Assembly: GCA_027621295.1 (NCBI GenBank)
Contig: JAQCBR010000013.1
Coordinates: 1-51,642 of the forward strand
Direction: 5' to 3'
Source: Planctomycetota bacterium
Lineage (GTDB): Bacteria; Planctomycetota; UBA1135; UBA2386
DNA: 51,642 bases
In this document: piece after piece, positions 24,636 through 32,059 of the stretch
Layout: every line of letters starts with the position of its first letter
Numbering within the stretch: the stretch's first letter is position 1
Translations under genes and position numbers: made by a program
The notes under the pieces: model-generated
What the model saw: the letters and a program-made list of their open reading frames with translations, nothing else
What the model was told of the DNA's origin: nothing
The model's database searches: none

Positions 24636-25405
24636 ATCCAGGCACGCAGCAGGAACCGGCTCGCGACGCTGACCGCGAAGAACAGCCCGAAGCCGACGGC
24701 GGCCGCGAGCAGCACGCAGACGAACACGCGGTCGACCTGGAACGACTTGAGTGCGGTCGTGATCTGCAGGCCGAGCGGGGAACTCTCACCGCCGACGCCG
24801 GCGAGGAACTCGCCCGTGATCGCGCCAATGGTCGCGAGGCCGGCCGCGATGCGGAGGCCGGTGACGATGGACGGGACCGCGGAGGGCAGCGCGAGCTTCC
24901 ACCAGAGCTGGAAGCGGGTCGCGCCGAGCACGGTGAACAGCTCCTCGTGGCTCGGGTCGCGGCTGCGGAGGCCGGCCAGCGTGTTGGCGACGACCGGGAA
25001 CACCGCGACGACGACCGCACTGGCGACCACCGCTGGCCGGCCGTAGCCGAACCACACGACGAGCAGCGGCGCGATCGCGATCAGCGGGACCATCTGGAAC
25101 AGCAGCGTCAGCGGGTAGACCGCTTGCTCGATCTGCCGCGACCAGGACAGAGCGCTCGCGAACAGGACGCCGAAGACCGTTGCGATCCCGAAGCCGAGTG
25201 CCGTGCTGAACGCGGTGTCCGCGCAGCCGCGCAGGAACGTGCCGGGCTCCGCGGCGAACGCCTGGGCGACGCCGAGAGGCGACGGCAGCAGGTAGTCCGG
25301 GATCCCGAAGCCCGACTTCAGGGCGGCCCAGGCGGCGATCGCCAGCACGACGACGGCCAGTGGGCCGACGACGGAGCCTGACTGCGAGGGCCCGTTCGCC
25401 GTCAT
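24629..25405 (-). CDS. ABC transporter permease, SsuC/TauC/ThiX type
   Basis: 258 aa from ATG 25405, overlapping the ATPase stop as ATGA. Six predicted helices; FQMVPLIAIAPLLVVWFGYG and the EAA-like loop EELFTVLGATRFQLWWKLAL are hallmarks of the BPD_transp_1 permeases for sulfonates, taurine, nitrate or thiamine precursors. It works with the ATPase at 25402 and the binding lipoprotein at 26201. The substrate cannot be decided from the permease. Confidence 0.9.
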   Translation of the reverse strand: MTANGPSQSGSVVGPLAVVVLAIAAWAALKSGFGIPDYLLPSPLGVAQAFAAEPGTFLRGCADTAFSTALGFGIATVFGVLFASALSWSRQIEQAVYPLTLLFQMVPLIAIAPLLVVWFGYGRPAVVASAVVVAVFPVVANTLAGLRSRDPSHEELFTVLGATRFQLWWKLALPSAVPSIVTGLRIAAGLATIGAITGEFLAGVGGESSPLGLQITTALKSFQVDRVFVCVLLAAAVGFGLFFAVSVASRFLLRAWMR

Positions 25406-26160
25406 CGCCGCGCCTCCGCGATCGCGCCGTACAGCGCCTCCGAAGCCGCACGGACGACGTCGTTGAACGCCGGATCGGTGAACGACGAAGGCCCCCGCGA
25501 ACCCGCCGGCGTCTCGAGGTCGGCGACGATCCGTGCGGGCCTGGGGGAGAAGACCAGGACCCGTTCCGCCAGGAACACCGCTTCGGGCAGCGAGTGCGTG
25601 ACGAGGACGGTCGTCACGCGGCGCTCCTCGAAGAGCCGACGCAGCGCCTCGTCCAGCTCGTGCCGCGTCACCTCGTCCAGAGCGCCGAACGGCTCGTCGA
25701 GGAGCAGCAGACCAGGGTCGGCGACGAGCGCGCGGGCGAGCGCCGCGCGCATCTTCATGCCGCCCGAGAGCTGGTGCGGATGACGATCGGCCGCTTCGTC
25801 GAGCTGGACCCAGCGCAGTGCGTCGGCCGCGCGAGCGTGCCGCTCCTCGCGCGGCACGTCGCGGAGCTCCAGCGGCAGCGCGACGTTGTCCAGCACGCTG
25901 CGCCAGCCGAGGAGCCGCGGCTCCTGGAAGCAGAAGCCGATGCCGCCAGCGTTCCGCTCGACGCGCCCGCGGTCGGGCTGCTCGAGCCCGCCGAGGATCC
26001 GCAGCAGCGTGGTCTTGCCGCAGCCGGACGGACCGACGAGCGCGGTGAACGATCCGGCGCCGAGCTCGAACGAGGTCGGTGCGACGGCGTGCACCGGCCC
26101 GAAGGACCGTGACACGTCCGCAACCCGGACGGCAGGACTGGCGCTGTTGGGGGAGGACAC
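25402..26160 (-). CDS. ABC transporter ATPase, SsuB/TauB/ThiZ type
   Basis: 252 aa from GTG 26160. Walker A GPSGCGKTT, Q-loop CFQEPRLLGW (characteristic of the SsuB/TauB/NrtD group), signature LSGGMKMRAALARA, Walker B LLLDEPFGALD and VTHSLPEA are intact. First gene of a two-gene minus-strand unit. It is divergent from its likely binding protein by 40 bp. Confidence 0.92.
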   Translation of the reverse strand: MSSPNSASPAVRVADVSRSFGPVHAVAPTSFELGAGSFTALVGPSGCGKTTLLRILGGLEQPDRGRVERNAGGIGFCFQEPRLLGWRSVLDNVALPLELRDVPREERHARAADALRWVQLDEAADRHPHQLSGGMKMRAALARALVADPGLLLLDEPFGALDEVTRHELDEALRRLFEERRVTTVLVTHSLPEAVFLAERVLVFSPRPARIVADLETPAGSRGPSSFTDPAFNDVVRAASEALYGAIAEARR

Positions 26161-26188
26161 GGCGTCGCGGACTCGTCGCGCGGCACCT

Positions 26189-26194
26189 TACACT
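26189..26194 (+). promoter_or_regulatory. Candidate leaderless -10 TACACT
   Basis: Ends exactly 6 nt before ATG 26201; no Shine-Dalgarno. Identical in sequence and spacing to 14350-14355. Confidence 0.6.
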
Positions 26195-26200
26195 CCGCGC

Positions 26201-27220
26201 ATGACGCCCGCGCGCTCCCTTCGACGACTCCCACCCTCGACACGCCTGCGCGCGTGGCTGGGTCTCGCTGCCTCGCTCACCCTGCTGGTCGTGGCTGGCT
26301 GCGCCCCGAAGGACGAGGCGCTCCGCCTCCAGCTGAACTGGGTCGCCGAGCCGGAGTTCGGCGGGTTCTTCGCGGCCGAGCAGCGGGGGCTCTTCGCGAA
26401 GGAAGGCATAGCCGTCGAGCTGATCCAGGGCGGTGCGGGCATTCCCGCCGCCCAGCTCGTCGCGTCGGGCAAGGTCGAGTTCGCGGTCGTCGCCGCGAAC
26501 CAGATGCTCGAGCTGAACGAGAAGGGCGGGGACCTCGTCGCGCTGTTCGCGTCGTTCCAGGGCAACCCGATGGGGATCATGGTCCACGAGTCGTCGCCCT
26601 GGCAGAGCCTCGAGGAGCTGTGGATGTCCGAGGCGACGATCTCGTTCGAGGAGGGGCTCGCCGACTTCGCGTGGCTCTCGAAGCGCTTCCCCGGCGGCAA
26701 GCGCAAGATCGTTCCCTACTCGTCGAACCTCGCGCTGTTCGCGGCCGATGCCTCGCTCGCGTCCCAGTGCTTCTTCACGTCCGAGCCCGTGTCGCTCGAG
26801 CTGCAGGGGACGAAGACGCGCGTGTTCATGATCGGGGAGTCCGGCTACGACCCGTACAACGTCATCGTCTGCGCGCGTCGGGACTTCGTCGCAGGCCACG
26901 CGGACGCCTGCCGGGCCCTGGTCCGTGCGCTCGCGGCCGGCTGGCGTGCTTACCTCGACGAGCCGGGGCCGGTGAACGAGGCGATGACGAAGATGAATCC
27001 CGCGATGTCCCGCGCGGCGATGGACCGCGCCGAGGAGGTGCAGCGCGGGCTCGTCGAGAACGACGACACGGCCCGACTCGGCATCGGATGCATGACGGCG
27101 GACCGCTGGGCCGAGACGATCGGCCAGCTGCGCGAGGTCGGGCGGCTCAGCGGCGCGCCGGATCCCGCGGCGCAGTTCGTGTGGGACTCGGCGTCAGCTG
27201 CGGGCGAGTCCGGTCGATGA
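26201..27220 (+). CDS. NMT1/THI5-like ABC substrate-binding lipoprotein
   Basis: 339 aa from ATG 26201. A basic N-terminus and lipobox VVAGC make it a membrane-anchored lipoprotein. LQLNWVAEPEFGGFFAAEQ and GLFAKEGIAVELIQGGAG are the opening of the NMT1/SsuA superfamily, which binds HMP/thiamine precursors, aliphatic sulfonates, taurine or nitrate. FTSEPVSLE and the later YDPYNVIVCARRDFV are also typical. Two sulfatases flank the transporter, which favours a sulfur compound, but similarity to ThiY-like pyrimidine binders is at least as strong, so the substrate is left open. Divergent from its ATPase and permease. Confidence 0.88.
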   Translation: MTPARSLRRLPPSTRLRAWLGLAASLTLLVVAGCAPKDEALRLQLNWVAEPEFGGFFAAEQRGLFAKEGIAVELIQGGAGIPAAQLVASGKVEFAVVAANQMLELNEKGGDLVALFASFQGNPMGIMVHESSPWQSLEELWMSEATISFEEGLADFAWLSKRFPGGKRKIVPYSSNLALFAADASLASQCFFTSEPVSLELQGTKTRVFMIGESGYDPYNVIVCARRDFVAGHADACRALVRALAAGWRAYLDEPGPVNEAMTKMNPAMSRAAMDRAEEVQRGLVENDDTARLGIGCMTADRWAETIGQLREVGRLSGAPDPAAQFVWDSASAAGESGR

Positions 27221-27236
27221 ATAGCCAGGCACGGCG

Positions 27237-29090
27237 TCAGCCGTCGGCGCGCTCGATCAGGATCTGGTAGGGGCCGCCGCGCTCTTCTTTCTCGCCTTCG
27301 TGCAGCGTGCACCAGAGCGCGAAGGTCGCGCCGGGGGTGAAGCCAGTCACCTCGTCGAACACGACCTGACGCGAATCGTCCGGGATCTTCGCGGAGTGAG
27401 GCGCGGGCACGTCGGTCGTGTCACCCCAGACGCCGAGTTCGGCGCGCGACGCGTTCGCGTTCGGCATCATCGTCGCCGTGACCTTCCAAGGCCCGGCGTC
27501 CTCGAACCGGACCATCCACACCCCGTTCTGGCCCCATCCGTTGCCCGCGACGGGACGCCAGTCCTGGCGGGTCAGCACGACGCGCTCGGCACCGTCGCCG
27601 CCGATCCGGATCGGCTTCGGCCACCAGTGCTTCCTGGCGGCCTCGGGGTCTGCGGGAGGCATCGCCGCACCCGCCACGTCCTCGAACCACGCGCGGTAGG
27701 TCGCGGTCATGCGCTCGACGATCTCCGGACGCTCGACGGCGAGGTCCTGCTGCTCGTAGGGATCGACCGCGAGGTCGAACAGCTGCGGCTTCCACTCGGG
27801 CGGGGTGTCACGCTCCTGGCCTGCGTTCGTGACCTGGGCGAGCTTGTAGCGGCCGTGGCGGATCGCGACGTGGTGCCCGTAGACCGGGAAGTCGCCGCGG
27901 TGCCACTGGAGGACCAGCGGGCGATCCATCGTTCCGTCGGCAGCGCCTTCCTCGCCGCGCAGCAGCGGCAGGATGTTGGTTCCGTCGAGTACGTGCCCGA
28001 CCGGCGCGGCCACTCCGCACGCGGCGAGGATCGTCGGCACGAGGTCGAGGTGCGCGCCGTAGCCTTCCTCGACGACGCGCGGTTCGAGGGCAGCCGGCCA
28101 TCGCGCGAAGAACGGGCTGCGGATCCCGCCCTCGTGGACGTTGCCCTTGGAGCCGCGGAGTCCGGCGTTGAAGCGGCGCCCCTGTGGACCGTTGTCACAG
28201 AAGAAGAACAGCAGCGTGTTCTCGGCGAGACCTGCCGACTCGAGGAACGCGTCGAGCTTCCCCATGTTCTGGTCGATGTTCTCGACCATCGCGTAGAGCC
28301 GCGCGAGCTTGTCCGGGTCGGTGAACGTCGCTTTCCAGCCCGGCTCTTCCGCGAAGGTGGCGGGAGACAGGTCGGACGCCGCGTAGTGCGCGCGCAGGTC
28401 CTCCGGCACGTCGTGCAGAGGGGTGTGCGGGGCGTTCGGCGTGATCGCGCAGAAGAACGGCCTGTCCGCGTCGCGGCACTCGGCCATCCATCGCATCGCG
28501 CCGTCGAAGTAGATGTCGGTGCAGTAGCCGTCGAACTTCCGGTCCTCGCCCTGGTCGGCGAGCACGGGATCCGTGTAGTCGCCTTCGGCGCCGAGCGGGT
28601 CCGAAGGTTGGCCGATGCCGCCGCCGCGGTGCACGACCGACCGCTCGAAGCCCTGGTCGATCGGTCGCATCGGCGCGCAGTCGCCGAGGTGCCACTTGCC
28701 GAAGATCCCGGTCGCGATGCCGGCGCCCTGGAGCATCTCGGCGATCGTCAGCGCGTCGGGGTCGAGCATCGCCCGGCCCCGGTAGGTGTCGATCGCCGTG
28801 CTGCGCTGCGGGTAGCGCCCGGTGAACAGCGACGCTCGCGTCGGCGTGCACACCGGGTGCACGTAGAACTGGCGGACCTGGACACTCTCCTTCGCGAGCG
28901 CGTCGAGGTTCGGCGTGCGGAGCACCGGGTTGCCGTGCATCGACAGGTCGCCGAAGCCCTGGTCGTCGGTCATCACGACGATGACGTTCGGGCGCTTCGC
29001 ATCCTGCGCGGACAGGGGTCCGGAGGCGCAACCAAGGGCGGCAAGGATCACGCCCGCCACAGCGGGGACACGTCGGGCCAGGGCCAGCAT
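27237..29090 (-). CDS. Sulfatase lipoprotein (family S1, arylsulfatase A-like)
   Basis: 617 aa from ATG 29090. Lipobox LAALGC (C21) predicts a lipoprotein. NVIVVMTDDQGFGD supplies metal ligands; formylglycine motif C81-T-P-T-R; FGKWHLGD; late DNGPQGRRFNAGLRGSKGN. The C-terminal 120 residues (from about 500) are an extra beta domain (VWMVRFEDAGPWKVTATM) common in planctomycete arylsulfatases. It hydrolyses sulfate esters at the cell surface. It faces the importer's binding protein at the 3' end; upstream on the same strand is a small membrane-protein gene 63 bp away. Confidence 0.92.
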   Translation of the reverse strand: MLALARRVPAVAGVILAALGCASGPLSAQDAKRPNVIVVMTDDQGFGDLSMHGNPVLRTPNLDALAKESVQVRQFYVHPVCTPTRASLFTGRYPQRSTAIDTYRGRAMLDPDALTIAEMLQGAGIATGIFGKWHLGDCAPMRPIDQGFERSVVHRGGGIGQPSDPLGAEGDYTDPVLADQGEDRKFDGYCTDIYFDGAMRWMAECRDADRPFFCAITPNAPHTPLHDVPEDLRAHYAASDLSPATFAEEPGWKATFTDPDKLARLYAMVENIDQNMGKLDAFLESAGLAENTLLFFFCDNGPQGRRFNAGLRGSKGNVHEGGIRSPFFARWPAALEPRVVEEGYGAHLDLVPTILAACGVAAPVGHVLDGTNILPLLRGEEGAADGTMDRPLVLQWHRGDFPVYGHHVAIRHGRYKLAQVTNAGQERDTPPEWKPQLFDLAVDPYEQQDLAVERPEIVERMTATYRAWFEDVAGAAMPPADPEAARKHWWPKPIRIGGDGAERVVLTRQDWRPVAGNGWGQNGVWMVRFEDAGPWKVTATMMPNANASRAELGVWGDTTDVPAPHSAKIPDDSRQVVFDEVTGFTPGATFALWCTLHEGEKEERGGPYQILIERADG

Positions 29091-29153
29091 GGTTGCAGAG
29101 CCTCGCCGATCGGGCAGGGCGGGCCAAGCGGACACTGCGGGAGGGGTCGCTGT

Positions 29154-29747
29154 TCAGCGGAACCGGTCGAGGTCCGCGTGAGCGATCCGGTAGCCGCGAC
29201 GCCACGCCCAGGCGGCCGCGCAGGCTGAGGCGACGCAGAGCGACCACGCGACGAGGCCGGGTGGGACGTCCGACGCGGCCCCGAACGAACGCCCGGTGAT
29301 CCGCAGTTCGAGCGGGTCGCCGATCCGCGTGTCCGCGAAGCGCTGCCGCGTCACGTCGATCCAGATGCGGTCTTCCCAAGCATCGAAGTGCGTGACCGAG
29401 CTCGGATACTTCGCCGCAGCGGCCGTTCTGTCCCAGAGCTCTGCGGTGTCCGCGTCGAGCCCGGCCGGCCTGCGCGCGAACAGCCGATACCAGGTCGAAC
29501 CGCCAGACCCCGGATCGGGCTCGAGCACGTGCTTCTCGGAGACCGTGGTCCGCACGAGGACGCCCTCTTCCACGAGTTCCGCGACCCGATTCGTCTCCGA
29601 GTGGATGAGGAAGCCGAGCAGCCCGGTCACGAACGTGAAGAACCACCCGACCATCGCCCAGGGCTTCGCCGCGCGCCGCCGGCGGCTCATCGCCGCGGTG
29701 GTCTCAGCGTCGTGGGGGTTCAGGCTCTGCAGATACCTCCGGAGCAC
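29154..29747 (-). CDS. Two-TM membrane protein, DUF3592-like
   Basis: 197 aa from GTG 29747. TAGAAG lies 6 nt upstream, a partial match to the leaderless pattern. TM1 about 30-50 (AMVGWFFTFVTGLLGFLIH) and TM2 about 163-182 (PGLVAWSLCVASACAAAWAW) flank an extracytoplasmic domain with WYRLFARR and IWIDVTRQRFAD. This arrangement resembles DUF3592. Function unknown. It may be cotranscribed with the sulfatase downstream. Confidence 0.65.
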   Translation of the reverse strand: MLRRYLQSLNPHDAETTAAMSRRRRAAKPWAMVGWFFTFVTGLLGFLIHSETNRVAELVEEGVLVRTTVSEKHVLEPDPGSGGSTWYRLFARRPAGLDADTAELWDRTAAAAKYPSSVTHFDAWEDRIWIDVTRQRFADTRIGDPLELRITGRSFGAASDVPPGLVAWSLCVASACAAAWAWRRGYRIAHADLDRFR

Positions 29748-29757
29748 GGGGATCTTC

Positions 29758-29763
29758 TACACT
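29758..29763 (+). promoter_or_regulatory. Candidate -10 TACACT
   Basis: A perfect TACACT, but no start codon follows at 6-7 nt. A transcript from about 29770 would have a leader near 38 nt before TTG 29808. Confidence 0.4.
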
Positions 29764-29807
29764 CCCCGCAGTCGACGCTGGCCATCTCCATCCCACAGAC
29801 GATCAGG

Positions 29808-30119
29808 TTGAGTCCCCCAGAGCAGAGCTCCAGCACGCGTCGGCTGGCTCGCGTCGCAGTCCGCGTCGCGGTCGCCGCGCTCCTGCTGCAGCTCCTCGGG
29901 CTCGTGCTCTGCGCGAAGCACGTCACCCATCTCCTCGAGCCCGGCATGGACTTGGTCGCAAGGCTGTTCCCGGACGACTGGTTCGTGATGGGGAACATCC
30001 TGTTCGGCCTCTTCCTGATCCTGTTCGCGGCAGCGATCTATGCTGCGGGGGTCGGAATCGCGTGCGCGGCAGCCGTGGAGCTCGTGCGCAGACTGCGACG
30101 CGGCCAGCTCAACTCGTAG
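29808..30119 (+). CDS. Small two-TM membrane protein, function unknown
   Basis: About 103 aa if TTG 29808 is the start; no ATG or GTG is available at the N-terminus, so the start is uncertain (CTG 29778 is the other option). Helix 1 (VAVRVAVAALLLQLLGLVLC) and helix 2 (ILFGLFLILFAAAIYAAGVG) bracket a short loop; the tail is basic (ELVRRLRRGQ). The last 11 bp overlap the convergent gene. No family recognised. Confidence 0.55.
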   Translation: MSPPEQSSSTRRLARVAVRVAVAALLLQLLGLVLCAKHVTHLLEPGMDLVARLFPDDWFVMGNILFGLFLILFAAAIYAAGVGIACAAAVELVRRLRRGQLNS

Positions 30120-30741
30120 CGGCAGGCCCGGCGCCCGTGTCGAAGCCCGCATTGCCGACGATCCGCTCGATCTCCTCCGCGGACTGGCTGCGCACCTTGC
30201 GCGCGAGTCCCGCCAGCAGGAACGGCGGCCACAGCAGGTGCACCGCCTGCACCATCTGGAGGACCTGCCATCGCACGTGCTCGTCGGGGCTCTGAGCGAC
30301 CCAGGTCCGCAGCACGAAGTACAGACCGACCGTGACGACCAAGCCCAGGACGCAGACCGCCGTCGCGATCCGGAGCAGTGGTCCTTCGCCGACGATGCCG
30401 TACGTGACCCGCGTGCGCGGACCTTCATCCGCGAGGCGCACGAGGCCCCGGTGGCGCTGGGGTCCCCGCGTGACCTCCCACGCGATCTCCTGGTCGTCCG
30501 CACGCGTGATCCGGGCGAGGCTCAGCGGCGACAGCTGTTGGGCCCGCGACAGCGCGTCGACCAGGGCATCGCGGACGGCGGACGTGGGCGCAGCGACCAC
30601 GCATTCTCCGGCGCGCGGCTCGCGCAGGAGCCGCAGCGTCACCCGGGTGAACCGGGCGCCGGCGAACCACGCGCCCATCGCCAAGCCGGCCAGCACGTCG
30701 AGCCAGAGCCCGGCCTCGTCGATTGTGAGCTCCGCGACCAT
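30109..30741 (-). CDS. Membrane protein, function unknown
   Basis: 210 aa from ATG 30741, or 213 from GTG 30750. TACGCT lies 11 nt before the ATG, matching the spacing at the GNAT gene, so the ATG is preferred. TMs near 12-30, 125-147 (IATAVCVLGLVVTVGLYFVL) and about 165-185. A soluble middle domain (ALSRAQQLSPLSLARITRAD) precedes the second helix. No family recognised. Tail-to-tail overlap of 11 bp with the preceding small gene. Confidence 0.6.
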   Translation of the reverse strand: MVAELTIDEAGLWLDVLAGLAMGAWFAGARFTRVTLRLLREPRAGECVVAAPTSAVRDALVDALSRAQQLSPLSLARITRADDQEIAWEVTRGPQRHRGLVRLADEGPRTRVTYGIVGEGPLLRIATAVCVLGLVVTVGLYFVLRTWVAQSPDEHVRWQVLQMVQAVHLLWPPFLLAGLARKVRSQSAEEIERIVGNAGFDTGAGPAATS

Positions 30742-30752
30742 CTCGGGCACCG

Positions 30753-30758
30753 AGCGTA
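30753..30758 (-). promoter_or_regulatory. Candidate -10 TACGCT
   Basis: On the minus strand, 11 nt before ATG 30741 and 2 nt before GTG 30750. Confidence 0.45.
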
Positions 30759-30798
30759 GCGCGGCTGACAGTCTGCCGGGGCTCCGGAGCCTGCGCGC

Positions 30799-31815
30799 CT
30801 AGATCGGCGCGTCGCGGCGTGGGGCCGTGCCGATGACCAGCGACATGCTCGGCGTTCTCCGCGTGTCCCCGCGGCGTTGCAGCACGCGATGCAGCGTCGG
30901 CCTCAGACCGAAGACCCGGGCGAACCGACCGGGCATCACGCACAGGGAGTCCGAGTCGAGGGTCAGCTCGTGCCAGTGGTGGCCGTCGCAGTACTCCGTC
31001 CGGACCGAGTCGTGGATGCTGGTGATCGCCGCGAAGAACTTCGAGTCGACGTGGGGGGCGCCGACCAGCGAGTAGTCCGGCTCTGTCTCCCTGTCGGGGT
31101 TGGGAGAGAACACGCGGTTCAGTTGCGCGAACGCCGTGCCAAGACCCGGGATCGTGCTCGCCATCCCGTAGAGATCGGCGATGACCGGGAGTCGGAACAG
31201 ACCTCGGGCACCGGCCTTCGCCCGATCGGCGCGGAGGCCCCAGCGCGCGAGGCGCGAGTCGGTGAGCAGCGCCGCCTCCAGCAGGTCGCAGATGCGCTCC
31301 GCGTCCTCCGGGCTGTCGAAGTAGCGGATGCACTGGAGCGTCGTGTCCGCCGGTCCGGTTCGGCCGCCTTCGGGAAGGATCGCATCGTGGATCAACGATG
31401 CGATCGCGAGCGCTGTCCGCTGCGCGCGCTGCTCCGCGGGGTCGTCACTCCCTGCGATGTGGTCTGCCTCGATCCGCCACCGGCGGCCGACGTAGTTGAT
31501 CTCGCCCGGGCGCGCGAACAGGACGTTTCCGACTCCGTGATGGACGGGCCCCTTGCCGGGCCGCGCGGTGGCCGCGAGTCGCTGCACGCTGTCGTGCCAG
31601 GGGAGGCTGCGGCGCTCGGCCGAGAAGACCAGGTCGTGCCACAGCTCGTCGAGCTGAGAGACCGCCGTCACACGAACCACCGATGCGCCAGAACGGAACA
31701 GCGCGTGCAGGGTTCCGGCGCCGAGATCCGCGGCCGCAACCTCGGGAATCGGGTCGAGTGGCCCGGGGGCGAGACGACCCGTTCCGGATCGGATCGCCGT
31801 GAAGGAGGTGGACAT
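30799..31815 (-). CDS. 2-oxoglutarate/Fe(II) oxygenase-like protein (isopenicillin N synthase superfamily)
   Basis: 338 aa from ATG 31815; the frame extends 16 codons to GTG 31863. The C-terminal jelly roll carries H255-x-D257 (GAPHVDSKFFAA), H309 (TLHRVLQRRG) and about 10 residues later R-T-P-S-M-S, the usual HxD...H...RxS layout for Fe(II) and 2-oxoglutarate. The N-terminal half is less clear but holds the spacing typical of the DIOX family. Cytoplasmic. Substrate unknown. Neighbours give no clue. Confidence 0.7.
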   Translation of the reverse strand: MSTSFTAIRSGTGRLAPGPLDPIPEVAAADLGAGTLHALFRSGASVVRVTAVSQLDELWHDLVFSAERRSLPWHDSVQRLAATARPGKGPVHHGVGNVLFARPGEINYVGRRWRIEADHIAGSDDPAEQRAQRTALAIASLIHDAILPEGGRTGPADTTLQCIRYFDSPEDAERICDLLEAALLTDSRLARWGLRADRAKAGARGLFRLPVIADLYGMASTIPGLGTAFAQLNRVFSPNPDRETEPDYSLVGAPHVDSKFFAAITSIHDSVRTEYCDGHHWHELTLDSDSLCVMPGRFARVFGLRPTLHRVLQRRGDTRRTPSMSLVIGTAPRRDAPI

Positions 31816-32059
31816 GAGCGGCGAGCGAGACGAGAGGACCCTCCCAGGACTTCCAGTAGCCACATACGTTCCGTGCCCTCGTTGCGGACAACAAATCCAG
31901 CGGCGCCGAGCGGATTCACCTCCCCGAGATCCCCTCGGTTCTGGAGCGCCGCACAGCGCTTGCGCCGCCGTGTGTCGAGCCCGGGATTCTCGCCAGATCC
32001 GGAGGTCGCATGCGGTCCCTGGGCCCGGGTGCCGGATGGGTGGGGACCGGTCTTCGCCG
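31816..32059. other. 244-bp intergenic region
   Basis: Upstream of the oxygenase and downstream of the sigma fusion, both on the minus strand. On the plus strand a strong AAGGAGGT (31802-31809) sits before ATG 31814, but the reading frame that follows has poor GC3 and runs into the antisense of the sigma fusion. No promoter is obvious. Confidence 0.5.
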
